From NCBI GenBank assembly GCA_009829735.1, contig CM020620.1:21860020-21924019 (forward strand): a stretch of DNA of 64,000 nucleotides. Direction: 5' to 3'. Within the stretch, counting starts at the first letter, position 1. Every line of letters starts with the position of its first letter. Below are positions 52,564-63,122 of this stretch, in pieces. The notes under the pieces are model-generated. The model was given only the letters and a program-made list of their open reading frames with translations. It did not search any database and was not told the DNA's origin. The stretch is from Pyropia yezoensis. Lineage: Eukaryota > Rhodophyta > Bangiophyceae > Bangiales > Bangiaceae. The position numbers and the translations under genes were made by a program.

Positions 52564-54555
52564 TGGTACGTTGCACAAAAAAGATACATCGAGCATTATT
52601 TTCTTTCTTCTCCGGCGTTGTTCGGGCCACACCCCTCGGCCAATCAGGTGCCTCGGGAATTTGCCCCGGTGTAATGGACTAGTCCTGCTTGATGGTGGGC
52701 TCCTTTCGGGTGTGGTGTGCACGCTCATTAGTCAGGCTTTTGGGAAAGTGTGCAGGGTTTTGACGGCCGCCGCGATGGCCACGCCACGGGTGTCGCCGGT
52801 GCTGCGGTCGGCGTCGGCAACGGCGGCGACGGTGGCGACGGTGGCGACGGGGGTGGCAGTGACGGCGGCGGCGTCGGTGGCGACGGCCGTGGCGGTGGCG
52901 ACGGTAGCGCCTGGGGCGGCGGTGGCGACGCGGTGGCGGGGGCGACGGCCGTGGCGGTGGCGACGGCGGTGGCGGTGGCGACGGCGGTGGCGACGCGGTG
53001 GCGGGGGCGACGGCCGTGGCGGAGGCGACGGCGGTGGCGACTGGGGTAGCGGTGGCGACGGGGTGGCGGGGGCGACGGCGGCGGCGACGGCGTCGATGGC
53101 GACGGCCGTGGTGGTGGCGACGGCGGTGGCGACGGGCGTGGTGGTGGCGACGGGGGTGGCCGTGGCGACGGGGGTGGCCGTGGCGACGGGGGTGGCCGTG
53201 GCGACGGGGTTATCCGTGGCGACGGGGGTGTTGGTAGCTTTGGCTGTGGAGTGGGGGGCTTGCGTTGGTGGCGGTGCAGACGGAGAGCTTTTTCTGACGG
53301 TGGGGTCGGCCACGTGTTTGGGAGAGGGGGGGGGAGGTTGGCAGTATGCGGGGGGGGGGGGTCGTGGGCGGTGTGATTTATGTGACGGGATGGGAAGCGT
53401 AGGTGGTGGCGGTGTTGCTGGTGGGGTTGTTAGGGGCGGTGATGCCGCCAGCGCTGGGTGAATCGCTGGCGTCGGCACGATTGTTTTTTTATAGTAAAGA
53501 AGGGCGGTCAAGGGTGCCTTGTCGACGATGTCATAGCCAGGCGAGGTATCCCAGAATGTCTCGTGCAGGAAATCGGTGGCGGGAGTGTGGGGCGCGGCGG
53601 AGCAACGCACAATGCATGCAGACTACCCCCTCTCTCGCACCCCCGCGCAAAAGAGAACAGGCGCTTCTTTTCCCTATTTTCTTTTGCGCCCCGGCCCTAG
53701 ACCACAAGAGCCATGCAGACCGTCGCGTTCCGCTTTTTTTTTTTTTCCCTCCCGTCTGCCTCCCATTATGATCCCCCTCCCCCCGCCTCGCCCACACGCC
53801 CGGGGTGCGTTTTCCTCACCCTGGCACGCCCACCACAGCTCATCTAACGTTGAGGCTGGCGGCACCTTCTCCCTGGTTACCCCGTCCCCCCATCCCCCGA
53901 GCCACGTTGGATGCACCGAGGCTGGCACCACCTAAGTCGCCAACAATGGACCTGTCGTGCCAGGCGGGAGGAAAGGGTGGAAGGGGTTGCTTGGCACTAG
54001 CTCGCGGGAGGGGCAGGACGATGAGAGGGAACCAGAAGGCGAGAGAGGCGCTCTCCGCTTCCTCATCGGGGACCGTCGGGGTGCACGCTAACGGTCTCGA
54101 AGCATGACTAACGCATGAGCACCAGTCTTGCTCATCGACCAATCACACGAGCGCATTGGTTGGAACTATTTCCTCTCGCGAGACCATTTTATACACGATG
54201 TCTCGCGAGCGAAAAAAGAATCTGAAAAAAGTGCCCTCCAGCTGTCCCCGCGAAGCTCCCCTATCTCGACTACCCCCCTTCCGAGCCTCAGTTAGCAAAT
54301 GGGCCCGAATCAGCCCCAGAGCAGTGCAAATCAATGCGAAAAGAAAGGCCCCATTTCAGGTTCGTCAGCATCTGGTCCACTCAGGGTGTCCCTCAGAGCG
54401 GTACACAAACCAGGAGACCCAAGGACCTCATTAGTTCGCAAGGACCTCTATGATCCTTCTGTCAGCATAGCGGCCGTGGACCCCGTCACGGCCGATGTCC
54501 TGCCCGGGCCCGAGCAGAGAAAAACCTCGATGTATCTTTTTTCTGCAACGGACCA
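52564..54555 (+). mobile_element. TIR DNA transposon R1, non-autonomous, TA duplication, inside the 5' LTR of E
   Basis: 1,992 bases. Terminal inverted repeats of about 30 bases: TGGTACGTTGCACAAAAAAG at the left, and TGGTCCGTTGCAGAAAAAAG as reverse complement of the right end, both continuing ATACATCGAG. It is flanked by TA, and the intact E 3' LTR (near 58650) shows the empty site. The left arm (about 180 bases) and right arm (about 450 bases) are shared with R2; the core is a GGYGGCGACGG-type minisatellite. No transposase is encoded. TA duplication suggests Tc1/mariner-like mobilisation. Confidence 0.8.
52770..53240. repeat. Minisatellite core of R1
   Basis: Tandem GGCGACGG-rich array. A clean 18-base unit GGTGGCCGTGGCGACGGG repeats about four times at 53150-53220, preceded by looser GGTGGCGACGGC repeats. 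Long open frames on both strands here are by-products of the period (multiples of three). Confidence 0.8.
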
Positions 54556-54635
54556 TATAGTATTGTTTGCCTCTGGGATACAGGACGTCACGCTCTTCTC
54601 TTACGCTTCACCTGTAGCGACCAGACTTTCCCTCA

Positions 54636-55110
54636 TTGATCAATTACCAAGTCGGGTTCCTACAGCCCTACTGGTCTCCCCACCATCACTTTTCTCCGCC
54701 TCAGACGCGATCCCTGACGGGATTTGCCGCACGATCCGCCCCGGTCGACTTTGCCCCTCGCCCGATTCCTGGCTCCTCGCCCGATCCGTTTGCCCTGGCC
54801 AGATCCCGACCTGTGACCAGTGCTCCAGCCCCTTGTCTGTTTTTTACTCCTTGACCCACGTTCCAAAATCGCGCCACGACGCCCCTCCACCGCGTGAACT
54901 TTGTGGACGTTTGTGTACACACCGTGGCACCGTCGCTCCCGGCCCTGTTCTCCTTCCCATTGGCCCTTTCCCCCGCCGTGGGCCCTTGGACCTTTTTGTC
55001 CTGTGTCGCGGGGACCTAAGATCTTCTTCGCGGCGCATTATCCCTGCCCGGCGCCCCTGTCCTGACCCGGGGAATGTCCCTCTGACAAGTTGCTGCGTCT
55101 AGGCATCATA
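54636..55110 (+). other. E leader between the 5' LTR and its ORF
   Basis: 475 bases of lower GC than the ORF, with repeated GCCCGATYC motifs at 54765-54790. No domain-bearing frame. It directly follows the 5' LTR, where a primer-binding site is expected; the first bases are TTGATCAATTACCAAG, not of the usual TGG type. Confidence 0.4.
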
Positions 55111-56460
55111 ATGCGCCACGCGTGGCGTCGCCCGCCCGTCTTTATGGCGACAACCGACCTGTCCTGTATGAGCCACACGCAGCGCAACCTCGTCTCCAAT
55201 ATCCGTCTTCTGGAGCAGAACTTTGTTGCCTCAACCACGGCGGTCGACATCCTGGAGGCCTTTTCTGAGGGTGTGCCGCCCCCCCAGCTGTTTGACCCAT
55301 CCATGGAGAACTACTTGTACATCTACGAGAAGCTCCGAAAGCAGATGGAGCTGTACGGGGCCGCTCTGGGCCCATCTGTCTTCCTATACCCAACGGTGAG
55401 CACGCTCATGGTGTTCGCCACCTCCCTGTACGATGAGGAGGAGGACAAGGAGCTGGCCATCACCTGCGCCATGCAGTTGGCGCGGCAGGCCGGCTTATCG
55501 CTCGCCCGTTCCCGCCTGGTCTACTACGACCCTCGTCACGACAAGACCCAGCCCCTGGGCGAGGCCATCCACGACGGCCAGGTAGACGGCCGCCTAAAGC
55601 TCGCGCCGGACGCCGGCGGCAAGCTCTCGGCGGCCGACGGGGGTGGGGAGAAGATTGGTGCCGTCCGTGAGGATGGCGACTCCGTCGACGACGGCCATGC
55701 GGCCGCCGCCGAAGCTGACGCCGGCGACTTGGTCGCCGGCAATGGAATGGGCGGCGCGGCGGCCCAGGACGGCGCCACGAAGAACGACGGCGCCCTGGTG
55801 AGAAATGGGGCCGTGAGCAAGAACGGCGCCGCGATCAAGGACGGCACCGTGGTGCAAGACGGCGCCGTGGTGCAAGACGGCGCCGTGGTGCAGGAAGGCG
55901 CCATAGTCAAGGATGGCGCGGCGGCCAAGACCGGCGCCGTGCCCAAGGACAGGGCAGCCGCCGAGATCGGCGCCGCGCCCAAGGACGGCGCGGCGGCCAA
56001 GATCGGCGCTGTGCCCAAGGACGGCATGGCGGCCAAGATCGGCGCCGTGCCAAAGGACGGCGCGGTGGCCAAGATCGGGGCGGTGCCAAAGGATGGGGCC
56101 GTGCGCAACAACGGCGCCCTGTGTAAGCATGGCGCCGTTCCCAAGGACAAGGCCGTGCCCAAGACTGGCATCGTCCGGGAGGATGGCGCCGTGATCGAGG
56201 ACAGCGCCGTGGACAACGCCGGCGCCGTGGAAGTGGACGGCGCCGCGCCCAAGGAAGGCACGGAGCCTAAGGATGGGGCCATGCCCGAGGGTCACGCCGT
56301 CGCTAAGGACGGCGCCGCAAAGAAGGGCGACGCCACGCCTGGCAATGGCGCCGCAATGAACTGTGGCGCCACAGCCGAGGGCGGCGCCACGGAAGATGCT
56401 GCTGCCGCGGCCGCGATCCAGGACGGTGCGGCGGCGAAGGGCGGAGCCCAGGACGAGTAG
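55111..56460 (+). CDS. E ORF with a hexapeptide-repeat C-terminal half
   Basis: 449 residues from the ATG at 55111. Residues 1-150 look globular (MSHTQRNLVSNIRLLEQNF, ENYLYIYEKLRKQMELYGAA, GLSLARSRLVYYDPRHD). I do not recognise a family; it is not an obvious gag. From about residue 225 there are about 30 consecutive six-residue units of the form x-D/I-G-A-x-x, such as QDGAVV and PKIGAV-like, kept strictly in period. It may be a captured host exon followed by an expanded repeat, or a structural protein of the element. No RT or integrase accompanies it. Confidence 0.6.
   Translation: MRHAWRRPPVFMATTDLSCMSHTQRNLVSNIRLLEQNFVASTTAVDILEAFSEGVPPPQLFDPSMENYLYIYEKLRKQMELYGAALGPSVFLYPTVSTLMVFATSLYDEEEDKELAITCAMQLARQAGLSLARSRLVYYDPRHDKTQPLGEAIHDGQVDGRLKLAPDAGGKLSAADGGGEKIGAVREDGDSVDDGHAAAAEADAGDLVAGNGMGGAAAQDGATKNDGALVRNGAVSKNGAAIKDGTVVQDGAVVQDGAVVQEGAIVKDGAAAKTGAVPKDRAAAEIGAAPKDGAAAKIGAVPKDGMAAKIGAVPKDGAVAKIGAVPKDGAVRNNGALCKHGAVPKDKAVPKTGIVREDGAVIEDSAVDNAGAVEVDGAAPKEGTEPKDGAMPEGHAVAKDGAAKKGDATPGNGAAMNCGATAEGGATEDAAAAAAIQDGAAAKGGAQDE
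55770..56400. repeat. 18-base periodic repeat encoding the hexapeptides
   Basis: Degenerate 18-base unit around AAGGACGGCGCCGTGGYC. Neighbouring units are most similar near 55840-56100. A looser GGCGAC/GCGCCGGC repetition continues non-coding to about 58000. Confidence 0.75.
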
Positions 56461-58190
56461 GACGCTGGACATGTCGCGTTCCACCTCAACCGCCAAGCCG
56501 ATGTCAACTGCGCCGGTGGCGAAGACCGCGCCGGCGTGGGAGATGATGATCGTCCGTGTGATAGAGATGACGGCCACGCCGGCGGGAGTGGCGCGGTGGC
56601 ACCCGAGGCCCGCGCCGCCAAGCACGATGCCGCTGCCGTGGAGCACCACACCGGCACGCTCTCTGTCGCCGCCGCGGAGGACGTCGCCGGCGAGTGGGGC
56701 GGCGTCAGGAAGAACGAGGTTGACGGCAAGGACGACCGTGACCCCGTGAGCATCATCATCGTCGCGGGCGACGAAGACGGCGGCGGCAAGGATAGATGCA
56801 CCGCCACCAGCAGCAGTGGCGGCCAGGACCGCCATGCCGACACGGGCCGTGGCCGACACGACCCTGCCGGCGTCGATGTGCGCGGTGACGCAGCAATGGA
56901 CGCACATGCCGGCGAGCGCGGCGATGCTGCCGGGGACAACCGCGCCGACAAGCGCGGCGCCACCGTCAAGGACGCTCGTGACGGAAACCACGTCGGCAGC
57001 GCCAAGACCGTCGCGGTCGTCACCGAGGGCGATGACGGCGGTGACGAGGATCGCCGTGCCGACGCTGACAGCAAAGCTGGCGACGGCGGCTGACACCGCA
57101 ACGGCGGTGTGCAGCACGACGCCGCCGCGGACGACCGCGCCGGCAAGCGCGACGCTGCAGCCTCGGAGGATTGGGCCGGCAAGCGCGACGCCTCCGCCGC
57201 AGAGGACCGCGCCGGCGTGGACAATGACGCCGCCGCGGCGAGCCGCGCCGGTGTGATCGGTGACGCCGCCGCGGACGACCGCGCCGGCGGGCGACAGGAC
57301 GCAGCCGCAGGCGACCGCGCCGGCGGGCAAGACGATGGCGCCGCGGAGGACCGCGCCGGCGAGCGCGGCGACGCCGTCAACAAAGAAATTGCCGGCAAGC
57401 ACGTCCACATCACGGAGGCCATCGTCGTTATGGCCGACGACGGCGACGACGGCGGCGGAAAGGATACCTGTGCCGGCATCGACAGCGGCGGCAACCTGCA
57501 CCGCGGCAATGATGAGGGCAGGACCGGCGCCAACGTCGGCGACGTCCTGGATGGCCACACTGACGTGGTTGGCGGCGGCGGCCTGTGCGGCGCCGTTGGC
57601 ATGGGCGGCGACGCCGGCAAAATGGGCCGCTACTCCGCGGACGGAGGTGGTGGCCGTGGAGACCCCACCCACGCGGACGTCGGCCGCGATGCCGACGAGG
57701 TCCACCACGCAGTCGTGGACGACGGCGGCGGCGCATGCGCCCCTGCCGACGTGGACGGCGGTGGCGACCAAGATCGCCGCACCGACGACGGGGGCGGGAG
57801 TCAAGGCGCGCGCGCCCACACGGGCAGCGGCGGTGACCAAGACGGCTGCCTTCCTGTGGGCGACGGCGGTGACCTAGACGGCCACGCCCACACAGGCGGC
57901 GGCGGCGGCCAAGGCGGCCGCCCCTCGGTGGATGGGGGCGGTAGCCAAAATGGCCTCGTCGCTATGGACCGCGGCGGCGACCGCGGCGGTCGCGTCGACG
58001 TGCACGGCAGCCGTGCCGATGTCGACCCCGGGGGCACACCGCGCCGCGCCCTTGGCGTCGGCGGGCGCGATGAGCTGCGCTCGGGGGCCGAGCCCATCCC
58101 TGCCGCTGTGCCTGCGCCTGCTGGCACTGACGCGGGCAGCAACCATGTCTGGCCGCGGGCGCATCTCGACTTTCCCCTCGTGTCCGACCA
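56461..58190. other. GC-rich 3' internal region of E
   Basis: Between the E ORF stop and the purine tract. Rich in GCCGGC and GCGACG words, with long open frames on both strands caused by stop-poor composition. No recognised protein. Confidence 0.5.
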
Positions 58191-58205
58191 GGGGAAAGGG
58201 GGGAG

Positions 58206-58728
58206 TGTGAAACCTCGCGGTTAGCCCAAGAATGGGCGCGCCTTACAGCGCGCTAATGCTGCGCAACTTGGCAGGATATCGGCTGTGATATCTGCCGGCG
58301 TTGACCTGGCCGGACACGAGTGATGGCGTCCTGGCCGTCCATCTTCCGGCGGTGCGAGCGAGGGCCGCCCGGACGCTGCAGGCGCCCAGCGGCACAAGCA
58401 AGCAACCCTGGCAAGCACCACGGCGCGTGGTGGCGGATGGCAGACGCCCCTCTCCGCTGTGTGGCCTGGCGGCCACCGAGCGAGGGGGGTTGCCCGAGCA
58501 GGGCGCGGCGGGCGGCCGCACAGCGCACGCACGCGAGGGAAGCTCGTGAGGGGGGGGGGTTGAGTGCTTTATGTGTGACCCGACCGACCGCCGCAGGTAG
58601 TCGGCCGGCCTTTGGAGAGACAAGCCTTATCTTAGAAGTAGACATACATATAGTATTGTTTGCCTCTGGGATACAGGCCGTCACGCTCTTCTCTTACGCT
58701 TCACCTGTAGCGACCAGACTTTCCCACA
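58206..58728 (+). repeat. 3' LTR of E, uninterrupted
   Basis: 523 bases, TGTGAAACC...TTTCCCACA, followed by AGGGG. It supplies the uninterrupted version of both insertion sites: GCGCGCCTTACAGCG for D and CATACATATAGTATTG for R1. Confidence 0.9.
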
Positions 58729-58733
58729 AGGGG

Positions 58734-58962
58734 GCCATGTGGCGTTCAGAGGCCCTGGAACCGTCGGAACCCAGGAGACTGATTTGGGACCCGGCTGGCA
58801 GCGCTACGTGGAACCACGCGCTGGCCGGGGATCCCCGCATCGATGGCCCGGGGCAGTGGCGACACGCCCGGCGCCTCATTGGTCACCCGGGGGCGGTGGA
58901 CTTGCCGGGCTGGGGGCATATTGACCTTCGTGTTATTTGTCTGATTTTTCGCATTTGTTTTC
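58734..58962. other. Flank downstream of E
   Basis: No gene is recognised. It is the continuation of the sequence interrupted by E at 44650. Confidence 0.4.
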
Positions 58963-58967
58963 CTGAG

Positions 58968-59455
58968 TGATTTCGTGCCTTTACCCTTTTTTCCCACTGG
59001 GTTTTTTTCAGGGGATTGGCATCTGTGTGGAGGGATTTCGTATGCTTTTTCGCTTGCTTTGGCAAGTGGGGGCTGATTGGTGGCCCCGGTGCCCCAGCGT
59101 AGCCCCGATTTAGGGGAAGCGCTGGTGTTGGCCCGGTGAGCGCCTGGTGCCCCGCTGGCACCAGGCCCGCCTGGGGGCGCCCTCTGGGGGCCTCGCTCAG
59201 GGCCCCTGGAGGGGCCAGGGGGGGGGAGGTTCTTGAGGGAAGCTCCGGGGTTCTCCCCGGGGCCATCTTGTAAAATCAACAGTGCTTTGGGTTCCTTCTC
59301 CCACGGGCTTTTGTCCTGTTTACCTTTGCCTCGAACTGTGGCGGGCAAGTGGATCAGCAAGGGCTTTTACCTGTTCCTTCCTGGCTCCGAACTGTGGTCT
59401 CCAAGTGTGTGGTTGCGGTTTCTGGTCACAGGAACCTGGGTCCGATTACGCTACA
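58968..59455. repeat. Candidate solo LTR F
   Basis: 488 bases beginning TGATTTCG and ending CGCTACA, flanked on both sides by CTGAG (58963-58967 and 59456-59460). TG...CA termini and a 5-base duplication fit a solo LTR. No second copy is present in the window, so this rests on the ends alone. Confidence 0.4.
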
Positions 59456-59463
59456 CTGAGTAA

Positions 59464-59625
59464 TGGGCGTGTTGACAACACACCAGAAAGGAGCCCACCA
59501 TCGTGCAGGGCCAGGCCGTTACATAGGGGCAAATTCCTGAGGCATCTGATTGGCCGCGGAACGTGGCACGAACAACGACGGAGAAAAAGAAAAGAATGCT
59601 CGATGTATCTTCTTTGTGAAACGTA
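59464..59625 (-). mobile_element. Fragment of the R transposon, left arm, reversed
   Basis: The reverse complement matches the left arm of R1 over about 160 bases: ACAAAGAAGATACATCGAGC, GCGGCCAATCAGATGCCTC, GATGGTGGGCTCCTTTC. No matching right arm is found nearby, so this is a remnant. Confidence 0.7.
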
Positions 59626-60476
59626 TTGCAGTTCCCCCAATTTTGTCTCATGGTGACAAGAACAAGAACAGACCAATGGCATTCCTCAGATGAAAGACCT
59701 TTGACTAATGAATGCTCCACGTTGCCGTGGAAACAGTGCGATCATCGATTTTCTCGAGATTTCTGGCCACATCGAAGAGGCAGCAGTCACCAACAGGCAC
59801 GAGTTGCGACCTCTGTCGCTGTTCTTGAGTGGATCGCGCCGAGATAGAGGGAATGCTGGCGAGATCGTGCTAGAAAACAACAGCTTTCTGACCAACCAGC
59901 GTTCGGTACGAGATCCGCTACAACTGCAGCCAATCATCGCCTGATCAAGGACAAAAATCTACAGCACGATATTGGTCCGCTGATAGCTACCAGCATGCGA
60001 TTGGCTCATGGCCTCGTTGTTGCACTCATGCGCTTGTCACCATGAGAAAAAATTCGGGGAATTGCAATACCATACAGTTGTACTCTCTGTGTACGACAAG
60101 GGGTACAAAATTATCTGGGTGACAATTTCAACTCTTTCCCTGACCGTTTGTAGCTGGCGAGCCCCATGAGGCAGATATAGAGCGTGGCATGTTCGCCGAA
60201 ATGGCGGAACAGACCGTCGAAAGGGCTGTTGTGAGAGATCATAGTTTTTTAGAAGTCATCGTGTATTTCCATTTTGTCGGCGACGGTATTGAGGGAAATC
60301 GGCCGTACGCTTGCCGTGTTTTCTGTGTGACTCAATACACAAAAAAAACGGGAGCGAGAACGCTTCTGGGGTCCCTGGACCAAGTACGGGAGAGCCCTGC
60401 TGAAGGCGTGTGCGACGTTTGAAGGCCAGCCAATAACCTGTTCGAGGTACACCGCCGTTTTATCACACGCCTTATA
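59626..60476. other. AT-richer intergenic region
   Basis: Noticeably lower GC than the surroundings, with no recognised coding domain on either strand. It separates the R fragment from R2. Confidence 0.4.
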
Positions 60477-60790
60477 TGGTAGGTTGCAGAAAAAAGATAC
60501 ACGGAGCGCTCTTTTCTCATTCCTCCGAGAACCTTTGGGCCACAGGCCTGAGCCAAATGAGGTGCCTTGACGGTATGCCCCGGTGTAATGGGCCCCACAT
60601 GAGCGGTGGTGGGTCCCTTTCGGGAAACCCTGCCAGCGTGCTCATCAAGAGGGACAGCGGGATGGGGGCACACGCGGTGGGGTAGGCCACGACACGGGGG
60701 GTCGGGCCGGTGCTGCACAGCGACGACGACGGTGACGACGGTGACGACGACGACGACGATGGCGACGACGGCGGCGGCAGCAGCAGTCAC

Positions 60791-60821
<31 letters not shown>

Positions 60822-62692
60822 TCGGCGGCGGCGGCAACGTCGGCAGCTGCGGCAACGTCGGCGGCGGTGGCCACGTCGGCAGCAGCGGCGACGACGGCGA
60901 GTTTGGGGGGGGGAGGGGGGGGACGGCAGTGGCGGCGGCGGCGACGGCGATGGCCGCGGCGGCGGTGGCGGCGGCGATGACGAGTTTTTTGGGGGGGAGG
61001 GGGGGGACGGCGGCCGCGACGTCAGCGGCGGCGGCGGAATGGACGACAGCAGCGACGACGGCGTGTTTAGGGGGGGGGGGGGGAGGGCCGGCGGCGGGGA
61101 CGGTGTTTTGGGGGGGGGGGGGGGGGGGGGGGCGGCGGGCAGACGGCCGTGTAGACTTTTTGGTGGGGGTGAGGCAGGCCACAGGAAGATGTGGCCACGT
61201 TTTTTTGGGCGGCGGTGGTGCCGCCGCCGTTGTGGGAGAGGGAGAGCAGGGCGGCAGGCGGCCGCGGGGACGGTTCGCAGGGGGAGGGTGGGGGGACGGC
61301 GGGGACGCTTTGTGAGGGGGTCGGGCAGGTCGCTGGGGACGGCGGGGTCGGTTTTTTTCGCTGGGGGGTGTGGTGGCGGTAGCAGCGCCAGGGGGTGGAG
61401 GGGGAGGGTTCCAAGGGCTGGTAGCTGCCCATTTTTGGAGGGGGCGGGCAGGGGACGTTGATGGCTTTCTGCGTTGGGGGCATTCTAGTGACGCATGGCG
61501 GCGGTGTTTTGTTTGGGCGAGGGCGGCTGCGGCGATGGCGGGCGGTTCGATAGCTGGATGCGGGGGCGGGGGGAGGGTCCGTAGGCGTAAGGAGAAACGG
61601 GCAGGGTAAAGTCATTGTTTGAATTGGAGTGGAGCGGGTCGCGGCGACAACAGTGGCATTGGTGCTAGCCGCCGGCGCCGGCGCCCGCGTCAGCGCAGGC
61701 GCTTTTCTTTCCATTGCGGGCGCAGGGGGGCAGGCGCGGTGGCTCCACTGGGCAGAAGGGATATGAGGGACGGGGCGGGTAAATTCTGGTGCAGCAGGAC
61801 AGGGAGGAAGGTGGTGTCGGGATGGTGCAGGGCGTCGTGCGGGCCCCATTTTGGGGGGGGGCATGGGATGGTCTGCCCGATAGGCCAAACAGCATCGAGG
61901 CACTTCGTGCTCAAAGCACGAAGTGCCTTGATGCGATGTCGTGCACTTTCACCTCTTCTCGAGGCATGACCCCCCCCCACGCCACGCACATGTGAGACGC
62001 TTTCCCCCTTGCCTCCTGGGCCCGTGCACTGTCCGCGCCTGTCGAGAACCCACTCCACCTGGGCATGCCCCCCCGCACTGCACTCCACCTGCCAAAGGTG
62101 GAACCGCCAGAGGGAAGCGGGCTGGGGGGGGTTGCCTCCCTGATGTGCCTGGTCCAGGAGAGGAGTCCACGAGGGGAAGGGGGGGGAGAGGCCCGCTTCA
62201 TCAGGAGCATAAGGGGCACCTGCCCAAGATGCCACAACGGGCACTGGACACATGAGGACCAGGCTTCTTCGTGGACCAATCAGGCGACCCCATGACATGG
62301 AACATTTACCCCAAGAACGGCGATCTCAAAAACGGTGACCCGCACACGGAAAAAAGTCCTCAAAACAATGGCCTCCAGCCGTCCCATGGCTCCTCTCTAA
62401 AATCGACTACCCCTCTGCCAAGCCTCAGTTAGCACGTAGGCCAGGACCGACCCCCGAGCCGGGCAAATCAATGCGAAAAGGATGCCCCCATTTCAGGGTC
62501 GACAGCAGCCGGTCCACCCAGGGTGTCCCTGAAAGCGGTACGCCGTCCCGGGGACCCAAGGACCTCATGAGTTCGTATGGGGCTCTGTGATCCTTCTGTC
62601 AGCATGGCGCCCGTGGACCCCGCCACGGCCGGTGTGGAGCCCGGGCCCGAGCCGAGAAAAACCTCCATGTATCTTTTTTGTGCAAAGTACCA
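60477..62692 (+). mobile_element. TIR DNA transposon R2, non-autonomous
   Basis: 2,216 bases, flanked by TA (60475-60476 and 62693-62694). Left end TGGTAGGTTGCAGAAAAAAG; right end as reverse complement TGGTACTTTGCACAAAAAAG. The right arm (about 62250-62692) aligns with 54100-54555 of R1, including TCCTTCTGTCAGCAT and CCCGGGCCCGAGC. The core (60700-61600) is GGCGACGACGG minisatellite and long G runs. It lacks a transposase. Confidence 0.75.
60710..61140. repeat. Minisatellite and G-run core of R2
   Basis: (GACGGYGAC)n and (GGCGGCGGC)n arrays followed by G runs up to about 20 bases near 61070-61130. Strong G-quadruplex potential on the plus strand. Confidence 0.8.
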
Positions 62693-62694
62693 TA

Positions 62695-63122
62695 GTATGA
62701 GATGAGATATACCTTTATGCCCCCGGCTGGAAAGTGAACATCTTCTTCCTCCGTCTTCACGAGGGGACCTCCTGTTTCCCCCTTCCAGCACGGTCATGCT
62801 TCTCCCGCCCCCCTCTAACTTCACGTCGCTGCTTGCTGCCGGACATCTCCCCCCCCCTCACTCCCCCTCACCCCCCCTTGGTCCTTGCCCCCAGTTTTGA
62901 GCCCCCCCCCCCCCCCTCGTCACGTTCGTCTGTCAGGACGCCCGAAAGGATCGCTTCGGCGGTTTTTTTCCACCTCCTTCCACACCGCCCCCCGGGCTGG
63001 TCTTCATCGTCCCCGTCGCCACCGGCAGGGGTCGTCAGGCCCTACTGCTGGCGCCGCAGCAGTTTGGCGCCTCCACTCTGAGACTGTGACATTGGACGAC
63101 GCCTACGGTCGAGGCTGTCGCC
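62695..63122. other. C-rich region before the terminal open frame
   Basis: Pyrimidine-rich plus strand with C runs at 62845-62920. Possibly the promoter and leader of a gene beginning at 63123. No repeat end or RNA gene is seen. Confidence 0.35.

Larger units (their letters stand above)
44656..58728 (+). mobile_element. LTR element E, no gag/pol seen, carrying D and R1 in its 5' LTR
   Basis: Bounded by AGGGG on both sides (44651-44655 and 58729-58733). The 3' LTR is intact (523 bases, TGTGAAACC...TTTCCCACA). The 5' LTR has the same sequence but is split into 44656-44692, 52154-52563 and 54558-54635 by D and R1. A purine tract GGGGAAAGGGGGGAG precedes the 3' LTR. The internal 3.57 kb has no RT, integrase or zinc knuckle that I recognise, but holds the ORF at 55111-56460. 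It therefore looks like a non-autonomous LTR element. LTR difference is about five positions in 523. No TGG-type primer-binding site follows the 5' LTR. Confidence 0.8.

Noticed and set aside
52571-53610. Open frames on both strands across the R1 minisatellite
   Set aside because: Unit lengths are multiples of three, so all frames stay open. The products are simple TPVATA-like or GDGGG-like repeats.
55260-55560. Resemblance of the E ORF head to serine palmitoyltransferase-like enzymes
   Set aside because: Only vague spacing similarity (LARSRLVYYDPRHD); no PLP-lysine or other signature was found.
55594-57840. 748-codon open frame on the minus strand of element E
   Set aside because: Overlaps the E ORF in antisense. 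Its Val/Ala/Gly periodicity mirrors the 18-base repeat and no ATG opens it, so it is most likely a by-product of stop-poor composition, unlike the A and B antisense ORFs.
57109-58224. 371-codon plus-strand frame at the 3' end of E
   Set aside because: Gly/Asp-rich with no domain, runs into the 3' LTR, and exists in a stretch where several frames are open by composition.
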